A stretch of DNA of 35,600 bases from Candidatus Dojkabacteria bacterium. Lineage in GTDB: Bacteria > Patescibacteriota > Dojkabacteria > SC72. The notes below the pieces were generated by a model. That model ran no database searches, was not told the origin of the DNA, and worked only from the letters and a program-made list of their open reading frames with translations. Position numbers and translations under genes: made by a program. Shown here in pieces: positions 1-11,033 of the stretch. Location: contig DUTP01000002.1 of NCBI GenBank assembly GCA_012842045.1, positions 1 to 35,600 of the forward strand. Reading direction: 5' to 3'. Every line of letters starts with the position of its first letter. The first letter of the stretch is position 1.

Positions 1-447
1 AAGAAAGGTATTAAGATTGCTAAAGTTGAATTAAAAGTGGGTTGGGGAACATTTGCTCCTGTTAGAGAAGAAGATATTGAAGATCACGAAATTCATGAGG
101 AAGAAATCTCTTTATCACAAACTTCTGCAGGTATTATCAACGAGACAATTAAGAATAGAGGTGATGTTTGGGCTTTTGGAACAACAGTTACAAGACTACT
201 TGAGAGTTGTGCAACAGAAGATGGCTTTGTAAATGCATATGATGGTAAGACAAACCTCTTCGTCTATCCTGGATATGAATGGAGAATTGTTAATCACTTA
301 GTTACAAATTTTCATATGCCCGACTCTTCTTTAATTCTTCTAGTTTCTTCATTTGCTGGGAAAGAGTTGATTAAGAAAGCATATGATGAAGCTTTGAAAA
401 ATGAGTATATGTTTTTAAGCTATGGGGATAGTATGTTAATAATTTAG
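1..447 (+). CDS. queA: S-adenosylmethionine:tRNA ribosyltransferase-isomerase QueA, C-terminal part (5' end outside window)
   Basis: Frame is open from base 1 (KKGIKIAKVELKVGWGTFAPV, cf. QueA LHVGaGTFxPV); NHLVTNFHMPDSSLILLVSSFAG and AYDEALKNEYMFLSYGDSMLI are typical of the QueA C-terminus. Confidence 0.95.
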   Translation, partial: KKGIKIAKVELKVGWGTFAPVREEDIEDHEIHEEEISLSQTSAGIINETIKNRGDVWAFGTTVTRLLESCATEDGFVNAYDGKTNLFVYPGYEWRIVNHLVTNFHMPDSSLILLVSSFAGKELIKKAYDEALKNEYMFLSYGDSMLII

Positions 448-452
448 TATGA

Positions 453-458
453 TATAAC
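453..458 (+). promoter_or_regulatory. -10-like TATAAC (extended TGA-TATAAC) 5 nt before ATG 464
   Basis: TGATATAAC-TATAT-ATG; same geometry as several other genes in the window. Confidence 0.5.
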
Positions 459-463
459 TATAT

Positions 464-2198
<1,735 letters not shown>

Positions 2199-2248
2199 GT
2201 ACAGAGCATCTTTTAGGTTGAGCTAGAATCTCAAACATGGTATTATTA

Positions 2249-2254
2249 TATAAT
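2249..2254 (+). promoter_or_regulatory. -10-like TATAAT upstream of rny leader
   Basis: TATTATTATATAATCC in the tgt-rny intergenic region. Confidence 0.45.
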
Positions 2255-2355
2255 CCTAATATAAAGGGATTTTAGGAAAATAGAATTTTGATAAAAGTAA
2301 AATATTTTTGATATTTATGATTTTTGAAATTTTAGAAAATTCGTTGTTTTTTATT

Positions 2356-2380
2356 CAAAGACCTCTCTTGGTCTTTGTTT
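2356..2380 (+). terminator. Intrinsic-terminator-like hairpin inside the putative rny 5' leader
   Basis: CAAAGACC-TCTCTT-GGTCTTTG perfect 8-bp stem followed by TTT. Confidence 0.6.
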
Positions 2381-2431
2381 CCTAGAATCTGCCTTTTGAA
2401 GGTACGATTAAATTTTTAAACAAATATTGAT

Positions 2432-3964
2432 ATGAGTACTGGTGTTATATTATCTATAACCATAGGTGTAGCAATCCTTGCGGTTATAGCTACAGTGTTA
2501 GTGTTAAGGTATGCATTTAAATGGGTGAATGTGAAAGATATCCCGGAAGAAGAAGTAGAAAAGGTTGCTAAAAGAATCATGGGAGATCGAATGAAGAGTG
2601 CTGAGAGAGAGATGGATGAAATGAAAAACAGAGAGGAACGAAGACTTAAGCAGATGAGAAAAGAGAGCCAAGATCATGAGGAAATTTTGATTGAAAGAGA
2701 GAGAAAGTTAAATAGGAGATCCAAAATACTTGATGAGAAAAGTGAGGAATTAGAGAGTAAAGAGCATCAATTAAAAGATGGTATTGAAAGATTAGAAAAG
2801 GACAGAGTAGAAGTTAAACAAGAATTAGAAAACATCTCGGGTTTGTCAAAAGAAGAAGCTAGAGAGAAGCTTATCGAAGAGATAGATCAGGATATGAAAG
2901 AGTATGAAGCGAAGAGAATTAGGCAAGCAGAGAAGAATATAGAGGCAACAGCAGATGAAAAAGCAAGAAAAATATTAGTAGAAACGATGCAGAATGTTGT
3001 TACTGATTATGTTGGAGAGACAACAACTAGTACAATTAAAGTAGATGATGACAAGGTTAAGGGTAGAGTTATTGGAAAAGAGGGAAGAAATATTAGATCT
3101 TTTGAGCAGTTAACGGGTGTTGATGTGATTGTAGATGAATCACCCAATGCAATTGCTCTCTCTTCATTTGATCCTTTGAGAAGAGAGATTGCACATGTAG
3201 CTATGACTAAGCTAATAGCAGACGGAAGAATTCATCCTGGTTCAATAGAGGATTCTGTAAGAAAAGCAAAAAATGATATTGCACAAGAGATAAAGAAGAA
3301 TGGACAGATATTAGCAGATGAGGCTGGTTGGCCAGATATAGATCCTGGGTTAATGAAATTGATAGGTAAGATGAAGTATAGAAGTAGTTATGGTCAATCT
3401 TTAATGTCTCATACAATTGAAGTTATCAGACTTGCGGGTGCTCTTGCAAAAGAGATAGGGGCAGATGTCGATTTGGTTAAAAAAGCGGCTCTGTTACATG
3501 ATGTAGGTAAGGTTCTTACACACAAAGTAGATAGTCCACATCATCATATCTCAGGTCAGGTTGCTAGAAAATATGGATTGGATGAAACTCTTGTTAATGC
3601 AATAGAGTCTCACCATCTAGATATAGAACCTCAGACACCAGAAGCAGTAGTTGTCTACTTGGCGGATGCAATATCAGGATCTAGACCAGGAGCCAGGAAA
3701 GATAGTTATGAACAATATATCCAAAGAGTTGAAGGTATTGAAAATGCTGCAAAAGAAATAGGAGGAGACAGAATAGAGGATGTCTTTGCTATTAGAGCAG
3801 GAAGAGAAGTGAGAGTGATAGTTAACCCTAAGTTAGTTTCAGATGATGAAGCAATTGTAATGGCTAAGGATATTGCTGAAGAAATAGAGAGTAAGCAGAG
3901 CTATCCAGGTAACGTAGAAGTAACCATTATTAGGGAAACAAGAGCTACAAATGTAGCAAAATAG
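2432..3964 (+). CDS. rny: Ribonuclease Y
   Basis: N-terminal TM, coiled coil, KH domain (GRVIGKEGRNIRSFEQLTGVDVIVDE), HD domain (LLHDVGKVLTHKVDSPHH); full-length RNase Y architecture. Confidence 0.97.
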   Translation: MSTGVILSITIGVAILAVIATVLVLRYAFKWVNVKDIPEEEVEKVAKRIMGDRMKSAEREMDEMKNREERRLKQMRKESQDHEEILIERERKLNRRSKILDEKSEELESKEHQLKDGIERLEKDRVEVKQELENISGLSKEEAREKLIEEIDQDMKEYEAKRIRQAEKNIEATADEKARKILVETMQNVVTDYVGETTTSTIKVDDDKVKGRVIGKEGRNIRSFEQLTGVDVIVDESPNAIALSSFDPLRREIAHVAMTKLIADGRIHPGSIEDSVRKAKNDIAQEIKKNGQILADEAGWPDIDPGLMKLIGKMKYRSSYGQSLMSHTIEVIRLAGALAKEIGADVDLVKKAALLHDVGKVLTHKVDSPHHHISGQVARKYGLDETLVNAIESHHLDIEPQTPEAVVVYLADAISGSRPGARKDSYEQYIQRVEGIENAAKEIGGDRIEDVFAIRAGREVRVIVNPKLVSDDEAIVMAKDIAEEIESKQSYPGNVEVTIIRETRATNVAK

Positions 3965-4000
3965 CCCTAAATATCACTATCTTCTAGTAATGCTTCTTAT

Positions 4001-4036
4001 GGGGGGAGAGGAAACTATACAGTCTCCCCCTTTTTT
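4001..4036 (+). terminator. Rho-independent terminator downstream of rny
   Basis: GGGGGAGA ... TCTCCCCC followed by TTTTTT. Confidence 0.9.
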
Positions 4037-4238
4037 AAACAAATGTATACTTTTTATCGTTGCTGTCTTGCTTTTGCTGTGGTGGTATCATTTAAGTCTG
4101 TTATATTAGTGTTTCTTTGTATTCTAAGATGTTCAAAAAATTTGTAAAGTTTGTAGGAAACATGAGAGAAGTAGAAAAAGATCTTATCCTAAGAGAGTTT
4201 TTATAACCCTCACCAGCTAGCCTATAGGAAAAGTGTAC

Positions 4239-4267
4239 TTGACCATTTCTCTACTTTTGCTTATTTT
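4239..4267 (+). promoter_or_regulatory. Candidate promoter for HU (TTGACC -N17- TATTTT)
   Basis: -35-like TTGACC at 4239-4244 and TATTTT at 4262-4267. Confidence 0.5.
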
Positions 4268-4306
4268 AATAGTGGATATACGCTATTTGTGTATATATCA
4301 AAAAAG

Positions 4307-4314
4307 AAAGGAGG
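4307..4314 (+). promoter_or_regulatory. Consensus Shine-Dalgarno AAAGGAGG
   Basis: AAAGGAGG 8 nt before ATG 4323. Confidence 0.85.
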
Positions 4315-4322
4315 TTATTACA

Positions 4323-4592
4323 ATGTTAAAGAAAGATTTAATTGACAGAATTGCAGCAACAGGTCTTACAAAGAAAGAAGCTGGTGCAGCATTAGATGCA
4401 GTCTTAGAAGCAATTGCTGATTCTCTTAAGAAAGGAGAACCAGTACTCTTGACAGGCTTCGGTAAATTCGAAGTTAGAACAAGAGCAGCAAGAACTGGAA
4501 TCAATCCAAAAACTCTAGAGAAGATTCAGCTTCCAGCAACAAAGGTACCTGCATTCAAAGCAGGAAAAGCTCTTAGAGCTGCTGTTAAGTAG
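4323..4592 (+). CDS. HU-family DNA-binding protein
   Basis: [66 protein letters not shown] places the start at 4323, not at the track M1 (4233). Confidence 0.97.
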   Translation: MLKKDLIDRIAATGLTKKEAGAALDAVLEAIADSLKKGEPVLLTGFGKFEVRTRAARTGINPKTLEKIQLPATKVPAFKAGKALRAAVK

Positions 4593-4627
4593 ACTGCCGG
4601 TATTTCTTTATAGATAAAGAAATGGGG

Positions 4628-4651
4628 AAAGGATCCGTACGGGTCCTTTTT
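4628..4651 (+). terminator. Intrinsic terminator after HU gene
   Basis: AAAGGATCC-GTAC-GGGTCCTTT 9-bp stem (one G-U) then TTC. Confidence 0.75.
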
Positions 4652-4682
4652 CTGTTTACTATTATTTCAAAATGCTTTAAAC

Positions 4683-4688
4683 TATACT
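4683..4688 (+). promoter_or_regulatory. -10-like TATACT 5 nt before ATG 4694
   Basis: TATACT-CAGAC-ATG. Confidence 0.5.
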
Positions 4689-4693
4689 CAGAC

Positions 4694-6112
4694 ATGTTGA
4701 AGGATTTTTTCATTCCAACAAAGAAGAATAGAAACAAGGCATACTTACTAAGCAAACCAGCAATAGTACTCTATACTCTTTTTCTTTTGTTAATTAACCA
4801 ATTTGGACCAATCTTTGGAATTAATCAGGCATATGCTAGTACTATAAACCAAGCCAATATCATATCCCTTACAAACCAAGAGAGAAGATTAGCAGGGTTG
4901 GGAGATTTGAAAAATAATCCTCAACTAGCATCTGCTGCACTAGCAAAAGCGAATGATATGTTTGCAAAACAGTACTGGGACCACTTTGGTCCAAATGGAG
5001 AGACACCATGGCAATTCATAAGAGCTGCAGGATATAACTATGTCTATGCTGGAGAAAATTTAGGAAAAGGTTTTAGAACAGCAGAAGGTTTGGTCGAAGC
5101 ATGGATGGCTAGTCCAACTCATAGGGAAAACATACTTAGTGCAAATTACAGAGATATAGGGATTGCAGTTGTAGAAGGGGAGCTCTTAGGTAAACAGACA
5201 ATACTTGTTGTTCAAATGTTTGGGAATCTTACAAGGTCAGTACAAGGAACTACCACATCAGAAGCGCCTAAACCAGTAGAAACGACTACACCTCCTACAC
5301 CTAAAAAAGTTGAAACAGGTAGCCAGAAAGTAGTAACACCAAAAGAACAGGGTGAAATAAGAAGTATTAGAATAACATCTCCAGGTATGGGTGAAGTGAT
5401 AACTGATCCTTCTGTCAATGTTAAGGGGGAAACAAAGAATACTACTGGAGAATATACAGTAAATATTTTAGAAAATGATGAAGTTGTAGGAAGTAGTAAT
5501 GCAACAGGTAGCACATGGGAAGTTGATAAAGATAGTGATTGGAGTGAAGGGGAGCATAAAATTATTGCTGTACTTAAAGATACTGAAGTCAAATCAGAGG
5601 AAAATACATTTATAATAGATTCTAAAGCTCCTGAAGTAGACCTCTCAACTTTGAAAGTTGTTGAGGACTCTGAAAATTTCACTTTAACTTTCAAAGTTAA
5701 GGGTGAGTGGGAAGAAGTAAATATAATAGTGGATTCTAATATCATTCTTGCTAATTCACCAATAGGGCAAGAGGATGTTGAGGTGACTATTCCCAAAGAA
5801 CCACATCCAACATCTGTATATATAAACTTATCAGACCATGTTGGTAACACCTCTAGTGTGGAAATAACAGAATATTTCCAAGTAAAAGAGAAAGAACAGG
5901 GAAACAAACTTCCAATCTTTTCTCTGTCTACCAGAGATGGTATAAATATCGGTATAGTTTCCTTTGTTCTTGTCTTATTAGTATTGAATGTCTTCTGGTT
6001 TATCAAGCAACGCAAATTTAAAGAATCAATAGGAGATGTCTTTACAGTTGGTGCATGGTGGATAATAGTAACTGTTTCGTTATTTACAGGTTTCTCAGGT
6101 TCTATAACATAA
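4694..6112 (+). CDS. CAP/SCP (PR-1-like) domain surface protein with Ig-like region and C-terminal TM segments
   Basis: LTNQERRLAGL, WDHFGPNGETPWQFIRAAGYNYVYAGENLGKGF, MASPTHRENILSANYRDIGIAVVEG; N-terminal hydrophobic segment. Track start (4622) overlaps the HU terminator, so ATG 4694 is preferred. Confidence 0.9.
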   Translation: MLKDFFIPTKKNRNKAYLLSKPAIVLYTLFLLLINQFGPIFGINQAYASTINQANIISLTNQERRLAGLGDLKNNPQLASAALAKANDMFAKQYWDHFGPNGETPWQFIRAAGYNYVYAGENLGKGFRTAEGLVEAWMASPTHRENILSANYRDIGIAVVEGELLGKQTILVVQMFGNLTRSVQGTTTSEAPKPVETTTPPTPKKVETGSQKVVTPKEQGEIRSIRITSPGMGEVITDPSVNVKGETKNTTGEYTVNILENDEVVGSSNATGSTWEVDKDSDWSEGEHKIIAVLKDTEVKSEENTFIIDSKAPEVDLSTLKVVEDSENFTLTFKVKGEWEEVNIIVDSNIILANSPIGQEDVEVTIPKEPHPTSVYINLSDHVGNTSSVEITEYFQVKEKEQGNKLPIFSLSTRDGINIGIVSFVLVLLVLNVFWFIKQRKFKESIGDVFTVGAWWIIVTVSLFTGFSGSIT

Positions 6113-6128
6113 ATAAATGTAACTGCCT

Positions 6129-6926
6129 ATGAAGTTTGGGAAAATAGAAATAAAAAGTGAAATCCTCTACATCCTATTTCTGTTTGTAGTTACAGAGTTT
6201 TTTAACATCTCTATTCTTAAATCTCCTCTTAGAACAATTATCCTATGGGGAGTCTTAGGTCTTCTATTACTAATTTTTTGGTTTGGCAGGGCATTCTCCC
6301 TCTATTCTAAAAAGAAAATATCCAAATACAGCAATGTACTGATGAAAATATCTCTAAAGGAAAGATTCTTTTCATATTTTGTTTTACCTTCAATATTTTA
6401 CATCTCCCTTTTAGTTTTTCTCTTTTTTAATAGGAATGTAATCTTAGGTCATTTTGTCTTGATTATGTGTATGATTCTCCTTCTCCTTCTTTTCTTGAAT
6501 GTAAAAAGCTCTATGAAGAAATTTTACACAGTACATATTGCAACAAAGGCTGTATTTGATTTCATATGTATAACAATTCTTTTTCTTTTGTTAAATGCAT
6601 TTTTAAGAATAGGGTTCTCAATTATTGAATATACGTTACTAGGTTTCTTTTCATCATTAACTCTGTATATCTTCGTATTAAAACTACATGATAGGTTTGG
6701 CTTAGTTGAAATTGTCTTGGCATTCCTAAGTGCAATTGTTACTGCACTCTCGATGATTCCCTTTTGGAATAGAAATATCTTTATAATACCTGCTGTTGGA
6801 GCATTAACCTTCTACTTAATTATATCTCTTTGGAATATTAGATTCTCTGGTAGAGTGAAACTAAACGATTACCTAGCTCCTGTACTCTATGTAATCTTTG
6901 CTCTTGTTTTAATATTAACAATGTAA
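6129..6926 (+). CDS. Hypothetical polytopic membrane protein
   Basis: 265 aa, multiple hydrophobic helices, in apparent operon with flanking genes. Confidence 0.75.
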   Translation: MKFGKIEIKSEILYILFLFVVTEFFNISILKSPLRTIILWGVLGLLLLIFWFGRAFSLYSKKKISKYSNVLMKISLKERFFSYFVLPSIFYISLLVFLFFNRNVILGHFVLIMCMILLLLLFLNVKSSMKKFYTVHIATKAVFDFICITILFLLLNAFLRIGFSIIEYTLLGFFSSLTLYIFVLKLHDRFGLVEIVLAFLSAIVTALSMIPFWNRNIFIIPAVGALTFYLIISLWNIRFSGRVKLNDYLAPVLYVIFALVLILTM

Positions 6927-6928
6927 GT

Positions 6929-7636
6929 ATGGATAAAAAAGACATTGTTTTGAAAGTTGGAGGTTCGTTACTGTATAGCGAGAATCAAGATATAAATTTT
7001 GACATAATGGGTAAGATTAAAAGTTGGTATGTTGAGAACAAGGATATCTACTGGAAATTTGTAATGGTGACTGGAGGCGGTACGCTGTCTAGAAGTCTCC
7101 AGAGTAAAGTAGGGAATAATATTGCTAATGAGCAGGCTCTACATAGTATAGCTATGTCTGTAACTCAGACTAGTGCAGAGCTTCTAGGAGGCTTCCTGGG
7201 GCATTCAAACATCTTCATACCCAGAACCCTAGGTGAAGCATATGAATACCTCTTAGAAGACACACCAGGAACTCTTGTAAGTGGTGGACTCAAGCTAGGT
7301 TGGAGTACAGACATGGATGCAGCAGTGTTTGCAGATATATTATTCGAAAAAAGAATATACAAACTCTCAAATATAGAATATGTATATGATAAAGATCCTA
7401 AAAAACACTCAGATGCAACCCCTATTAAAGACATGACTTGGAAAGAATATTTTGATCTCTTCTCAATCACAGATACAGATGAACACCAGGCAAATCATAG
7501 TCTTCCGATAGATAAAGTATCTGCAAGGTTTTGTAGAAACAAAGAAATGTCATTCTTCATATGTGGTGGTAAAAACTTGATGGAAAAAGAAGGCTTAGGA
7601 GATATTCTCTCAGAAGGGACTCTAATTCATCCTTAA
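6929..7636 (+). CDS. Amino acid kinase superfamily protein, UMP kinase-like
   Basis: DIVLKVGGSLLY, VTGGGTLSR, LGWSTDMDAAVFADIL, YKLSNIEYVYDKDPKKHSDATPI. Confidence 0.8.
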   Translation: MDKKDIVLKVGGSLLYSENQDINFDIMGKIKSWYVENKDIYWKFVMVTGGGTLSRSLQSKVGNNIANEQALHSIAMSVTQTSAELLGGFLGHSNIFIPRTLGEAYEYLLEDTPGTLVSGGLKLGWSTDMDAAVFADILFEKRIYKLSNIEYVYDKDPKKHSDATPIKDMTWKEYFDLFSITDTDEHQANHSLPIDKVSARFCRNKEMSFFICGGKNLMEKEGLGDILSEGTLIHP

Positions 7637-7640
7637 AACA

Positions 7641-8102
7641 TTAAAGGATTTCTGAAAGTACATATTTCTCTTTTCCTCCTAACGATGGTAATTCAATCTT
7701 GTCACCAATTTTCTTTCCAATAAGGGACTCTCCAACTGGTGAGAGGTGTGAAATTTTTCCTTCAAGAGGATTAGCCTGATCTTCTCCAACAATCTGATAT
7801 TTCAACTCTTTCTTTCCCTTTAGTAGCACGGTATCACCAATATGTACAACATTCTTCTTTGTAGATACTACAACTTTTGCATTCTTAATCTTCTCCTTTA
7901 GTTCTACAATCTTTGCCTCATTAATATTCTGTTCTTCTACAGCCATGGAGTAACCATCATTTTCACTGAGGTCCCCCTGGCTTCTCATCTCATTCAAAAC
8001 ATTAGCTATTTTCTCTCTTGTTACCGTTTCTCTTTCTTTTAACTCTTCCTTTAACTTCTCTAAACCTTCTTTTGTTGTCAAATATTCATTGTTATCACTC
8101 AT
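7641..8102 (-). CDS. greA: Transcription elongation factor GreA
   Basis: GDLSENDGYSMAVEEQ coiled-coil tip; C-terminal IGDTVLLKGKKELKYQIVGEDQANPLEGKISHLSPVGESLIGKKIGDKI. Confidence 0.93.
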   Translation of the reverse strand: MSDNNEYLTTKEGLEKLKEELKERETVTREKIANVLNEMRSQGDLSENDGYSMAVEEQNINEAKIVELKEKIKNAKVVVSTKKNVVHIGDTVLLKGKKELKYQIVGEDQANPLEGKISHLSPVGESLIGKKIGDKIELPSLGGKEKYVLSEIL

Positions 8103-8214
8103 ACTTCATTTCCCAATATTAATTCAAGGGATGATATACATTCAAAATATCTATGTCAAGGAGAAACCATTAATGAAAAAACATCTAAGTTGTGATAAAA
8201 TACCTCCTAGATAT

Positions 8215-8289
8215 GCCGCTATCGTCTAACGGTTAGGACATAGGATTCTCAATCCTACAATCGGGGTTCGATTCCCCGTAGCGGTACCA
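8215..8289 (+). tRNA. tRNA-Glu (anticodon CTC), CCA encoded
   Basis: Acceptor GCCGCTA/TAGCGGT, D-arm GTC..GAC, anticodon arm TAGGA-TTCTCAA-TCCTA, T-arm CGGGG-TTCGATT-CCCCG, ACCA end. Confidence 0.97.
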
Positions 8290-8311
8290 TAATTTTTCAA
8301 GGATAATCTCT

Positions 8312-9046
8312 ATGGTTAGATACTATTGCAGTGGATATGATATTAACAATGCTTTTGGTCATGGATTAGGAGATATGTTTAAGAATGAATTGAAAGAAAC
8401 AAAAAGCATAGTATATATTCCAGGTGATGCAGAGAAAATAGAGAAGGTAAAAGCAATATATTTACCAGCATTTACAAAACATTTTGAAGATGTAGGAATT
8501 AAATTTGATGAAGTCACTTTAATAACTCCAGATATTGATAAATCAAAAGCACAAGAAAAAGTGAAAAGTGCAGACTTTGTTATGTTAATGGGAGGTAACC
8601 CATTTAAGCAAAAAGAACTGTGTGAAGATCTAGGACTTTTACCATTTTTGAAAAATTATGGTGGAGTAATGATGGGTTTTAGTGCTGGTGCAATGTTAAT
8701 GTCAAAATATATCATTATAGTCCCGTGTAGTGATGAATATCCTGATTTTCGTATTGAAGAAGGTTTGGATTTGGATGGGTTATCAATCTATCCACATAAC
8801 AATACATCAAGTGATATCTATCCTAAATCATTAGTAGTAGATGATGAAACTTACAAAAGAGATGATTTAATTACAGTAGCCAAAAAATATGGTTCTTTCT
8901 ATTTACTTCAAGATAATATGAGAGAAGATGGAAAGACAGATGTGAGTATTATTAAATCAACAGATGGTGAATTAGAATTCTATACCGAGAATAATGGTAA
9001 AATCTGGGCGGTAGTAGATGATAAAATAATATTAATATCTAGATAA
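8312..9046 (+). CDS. Peptidase S51-like (dipeptidase E family)
   Basis: FVMLMGGNPFKQ ... GGVMMGFSAGAMLMSK (GxSAG nucleophile). Confidence 0.85.
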   Translation: MVRYYCSGYDINNAFGHGLGDMFKNELKETKSIVYIPGDAEKIEKVKAIYLPAFTKHFEDVGIKFDEVTLITPDIDKSKAQEKVKSADFVMLMGGNPFKQKELCEDLGLLPFLKNYGGVMMGFSAGAMLMSKYIIIVPCSDEYPDFRIEEGLDLDGLSIYPHNNTSSDIYPKSLVVDDETYKRDDLITVAKKYGSFYLLQDNMREDGKTDVSIIKSTDGELEFYTENNGKIWAVVDDKIILISR

Positions 9047-9098
9047 ATATCTCTATTAAGTGTAATATATAGTTATATAAATTTTAAAAACTTTTCTA

Positions 9099-9641
9099 AT
9101 GAGTAAAGATTTTGATTCTATTCTAATGGAGAATGAGAAAGTAGTATGGGAGGGAAAACCTAAATTATTTCCATATATTTTAGCTACTTTTAAAAGATTT
9201 TTTGCTGGACTGGTATTTTTCCTAGTCACTTTACTTTTTGTATTCTTAGCAAATGGTGGTGATACAAATAAAGGTATTTTTAGCGGTATTAATATAATAT
9301 TTTTTGTTCCTTCCTTTATTTTGCTTCTTGCCCCACTATTTAGAATCATTCGATATAGCAAAGAGAAGTATGCTTTTACCGAGAGCAGAGTAATTCTTTC
9401 AAGTGGAATGTTTACTAGAAACTTCAAATCCATTGATTATAAGAATATTATAAATAGCCAAGTTAGAATTGGTTTTTTAGATAAGATCTTTTCTGTTGGT
9501 CAGATTTTGATTTTTACTGGAGAGGTAGGAGTTGTTAAAAAAAATCAGCCTCTTTCTTCTATAGCTGATTGTTTAGTAGCATTACCAAATCCTCATGATG
9601 CATACAAAGTTCTAACTAGTCTTTCAGAAGGGAAAAAGTAA
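9099..9641 (+). CDS. PH-domain (bPH2-like) membrane protein
   Basis: EKVVWEGKPKLFPY, two TM helices, YAFTESRVILSSGMFTRNFKSIDYKNI. Confidence 0.8.
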   Translation: MSKDFDSILMENEKVVWEGKPKLFPYILATFKRFFAGLVFFLVTLLFVFLANGGDTNKGIFSGINIIFFVPSFILLLAPLFRIIRYSKEKYAFTESRVILSSGMFTRNFKSIDYKNIINSQVRIGFLDKIFSVGQILIFTGEVGVVKKNQPLSSIADCLVALPNPHDAYKVLTSLSEGKK

Positions 9642-9716
9642 TTGTGTTTGTTTGCTCGAAACCCTCTTTTATGTTAACCTTAATAGGTTCTTATATTATT
9701 TTATCTCTAAATTAAT

Positions 9717-10286
9717 ATGAAAAAAGGAATACCAGCATGGGCAATTATCATAGGTGTTATTGTAATCCTAGGAGGTTTCTTCCTAAGAACACACAATAGA
9801 CTTGTGAAATCTAATGAAGAAGTAGATAACCAATGGGCACAGGTTGAAAGTCAATATCAAAGAAGATTTGACTTAATTCCTAACTTGGTAGAATCTGTTA
9901 AAGGAGCTATGTCTCAAGAAACAGAGGTATTTACTAACATAGCAGAAGCAAGAACAAGATACTCTTCAGCAAAAACAACCAGTGAGAGAGCAGAAGCAGC
10001 TACAGCAGTCGAAGGTGCACTATCTCGACTACTTGTTGTAATAGAGAACTATCCTGAACTAAGATCTCTAGATACAGTTAAAACATTAATGTCTCAATTA
10101 GAAGGTACAGAGAATCGAATTGCTGTTGAAAGACAGAGATATAATGATCAGGTAAAGGAATTTAATGCAGATATGAAAACAATCCCAACTAAGTGGATTG
10201 CATCTATGTTCGGATTTGAAGAGAAAGCATATTTTGAATCAGAAGAAGGTTCAGAAGTTGCTCCTAAGGTTGATTTGACAAAGTAA
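9717..10286 (+). CDS. lemA: LemA family protein
   Basis: NRLVKSNEEVDNQWAQVESQYQRRFDLIPNLVESVKG. Confidence 0.95.
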   Translation: MKKGIPAWAIIIGVIVILGGFFLRTHNRLVKSNEEVDNQWAQVESQYQRRFDLIPNLVESVKGAMSQETEVFTNIAEARTRYSSAKTTSERAEAATAVEGALSRLLVVIENYPELRSLDTVKTLMSQLEGTENRIAVERQRYNDQVKEFNADMKTIPTKWIASMFGFEEKAYFESEEGSEVAPKVDLTK

Positions 10287-10298
10287 ACAATCTTTTAA

Positions 10299-11033
10299 AT
10301 GAAAATTAAAAATGTTGTAATATCTTTAATACTTCTTTTGTTGTTTGCAACACCTGTTGTTGCTTACTACAAATTAGGTACTCCTGAAAAATATGTTAAT
10401 GACTATACTAATACCTTAACATATGAACAAAAGAGAGCACTGGGAAGTAAGATTTCAGATTTTGAACAGGAGAGTACAAATGAGATAGCTGTTGTCATTA
10501 TTGATTCTCTCGAAGGTGATTATATTGAGAATTTTGCAGTAAAACTTTTTGAGGATTGGGGGATAGGGAAAAAGGGTAGAAATAATGGAGTTTTAATACT
10601 CGTTGCAATGAAAGAGAGACAGATGAGGATAGAGGTGGGATATGGATTAGAAGGAGCACTTACGGATGCTGAGGCTAGTTGGGTAATTGAGAATGTAATG
10701 GTTCCTAATTTTAGGGAAGACAAATATTACGAAGGTGTTGATGGGAGTGTTGATAAGATTATTGCGATAACTAAAGGGGAATTTGAAGTACCGGAGGATG
10801 ATAGTATGATCTCATTTGTTATCTTTCTTTTCATAGTTGCCATTGTTGTTGGAATAGCTGTCGCTGTAAGAATTCTGAGAAAAAAGTATCCTAACTGGAA
10901 AGGTTGGCATATTGGACCAGAAGACTTTACATCTTCTTCATCTAGTGATTATGGAGGTGGTAGTTCTGGTGATAGCTTTGGAGGTTTTGGTGGAGGTAGT
11001 TCAGGAGGGGGAGGTTCGAGTGGTAGTTGGTAA
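10299..11033 (+). CDS. TPM-domain protein (YgcG-like) with Gly/Ser-rich C-terminus
   Basis: YVNDYTNTLTYEQKRALGSKISDFEQESTNEIAVVIIDSLEG, LILVAMKERQMRIEVGYGLEGALTDAEASWVI; Gly-Ser tail; paired with lemA. Confidence 0.93.
   Translation: MKIKNVVISLILLLLFATPVVAYYKLGTPEKYVNDYTNTLTYEQKRALGSKISDFEQESTNEIAVVIIDSLEGDYIENFAVKLFEDWGIGKKGRNNGVLILVAMKERQMRIEVGYGLEGALTDAEASWVIENVMVPNFREDKYYEGVDGSVDKIIAITKGEFEVPEDDSMISFVIFLFIVAIVVGIAVAVRILRKKYPNWKGWHIGPEDFTSSSSSDYGGGSSGDSFGGFGGGSSGGGGSSGSW

Noticed and set aside
5212-6015. 267-aa minus-strand ORF antisense to the CAP-domain gene
   Set aside because: Ser/Thr-rich, low-complexity mirror of the well-supported sense CDS, with no recognisable domain
10912-11019. 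N-terminal extension of the MPG ORF (MDQKTLHLLHLVIMEVVVLVIALEVLVEVVQEGEVR)
   Set aside because: Out-of-frame reading of the Gly/Ser-rich TPM tail; the glycosylase homology begins after it
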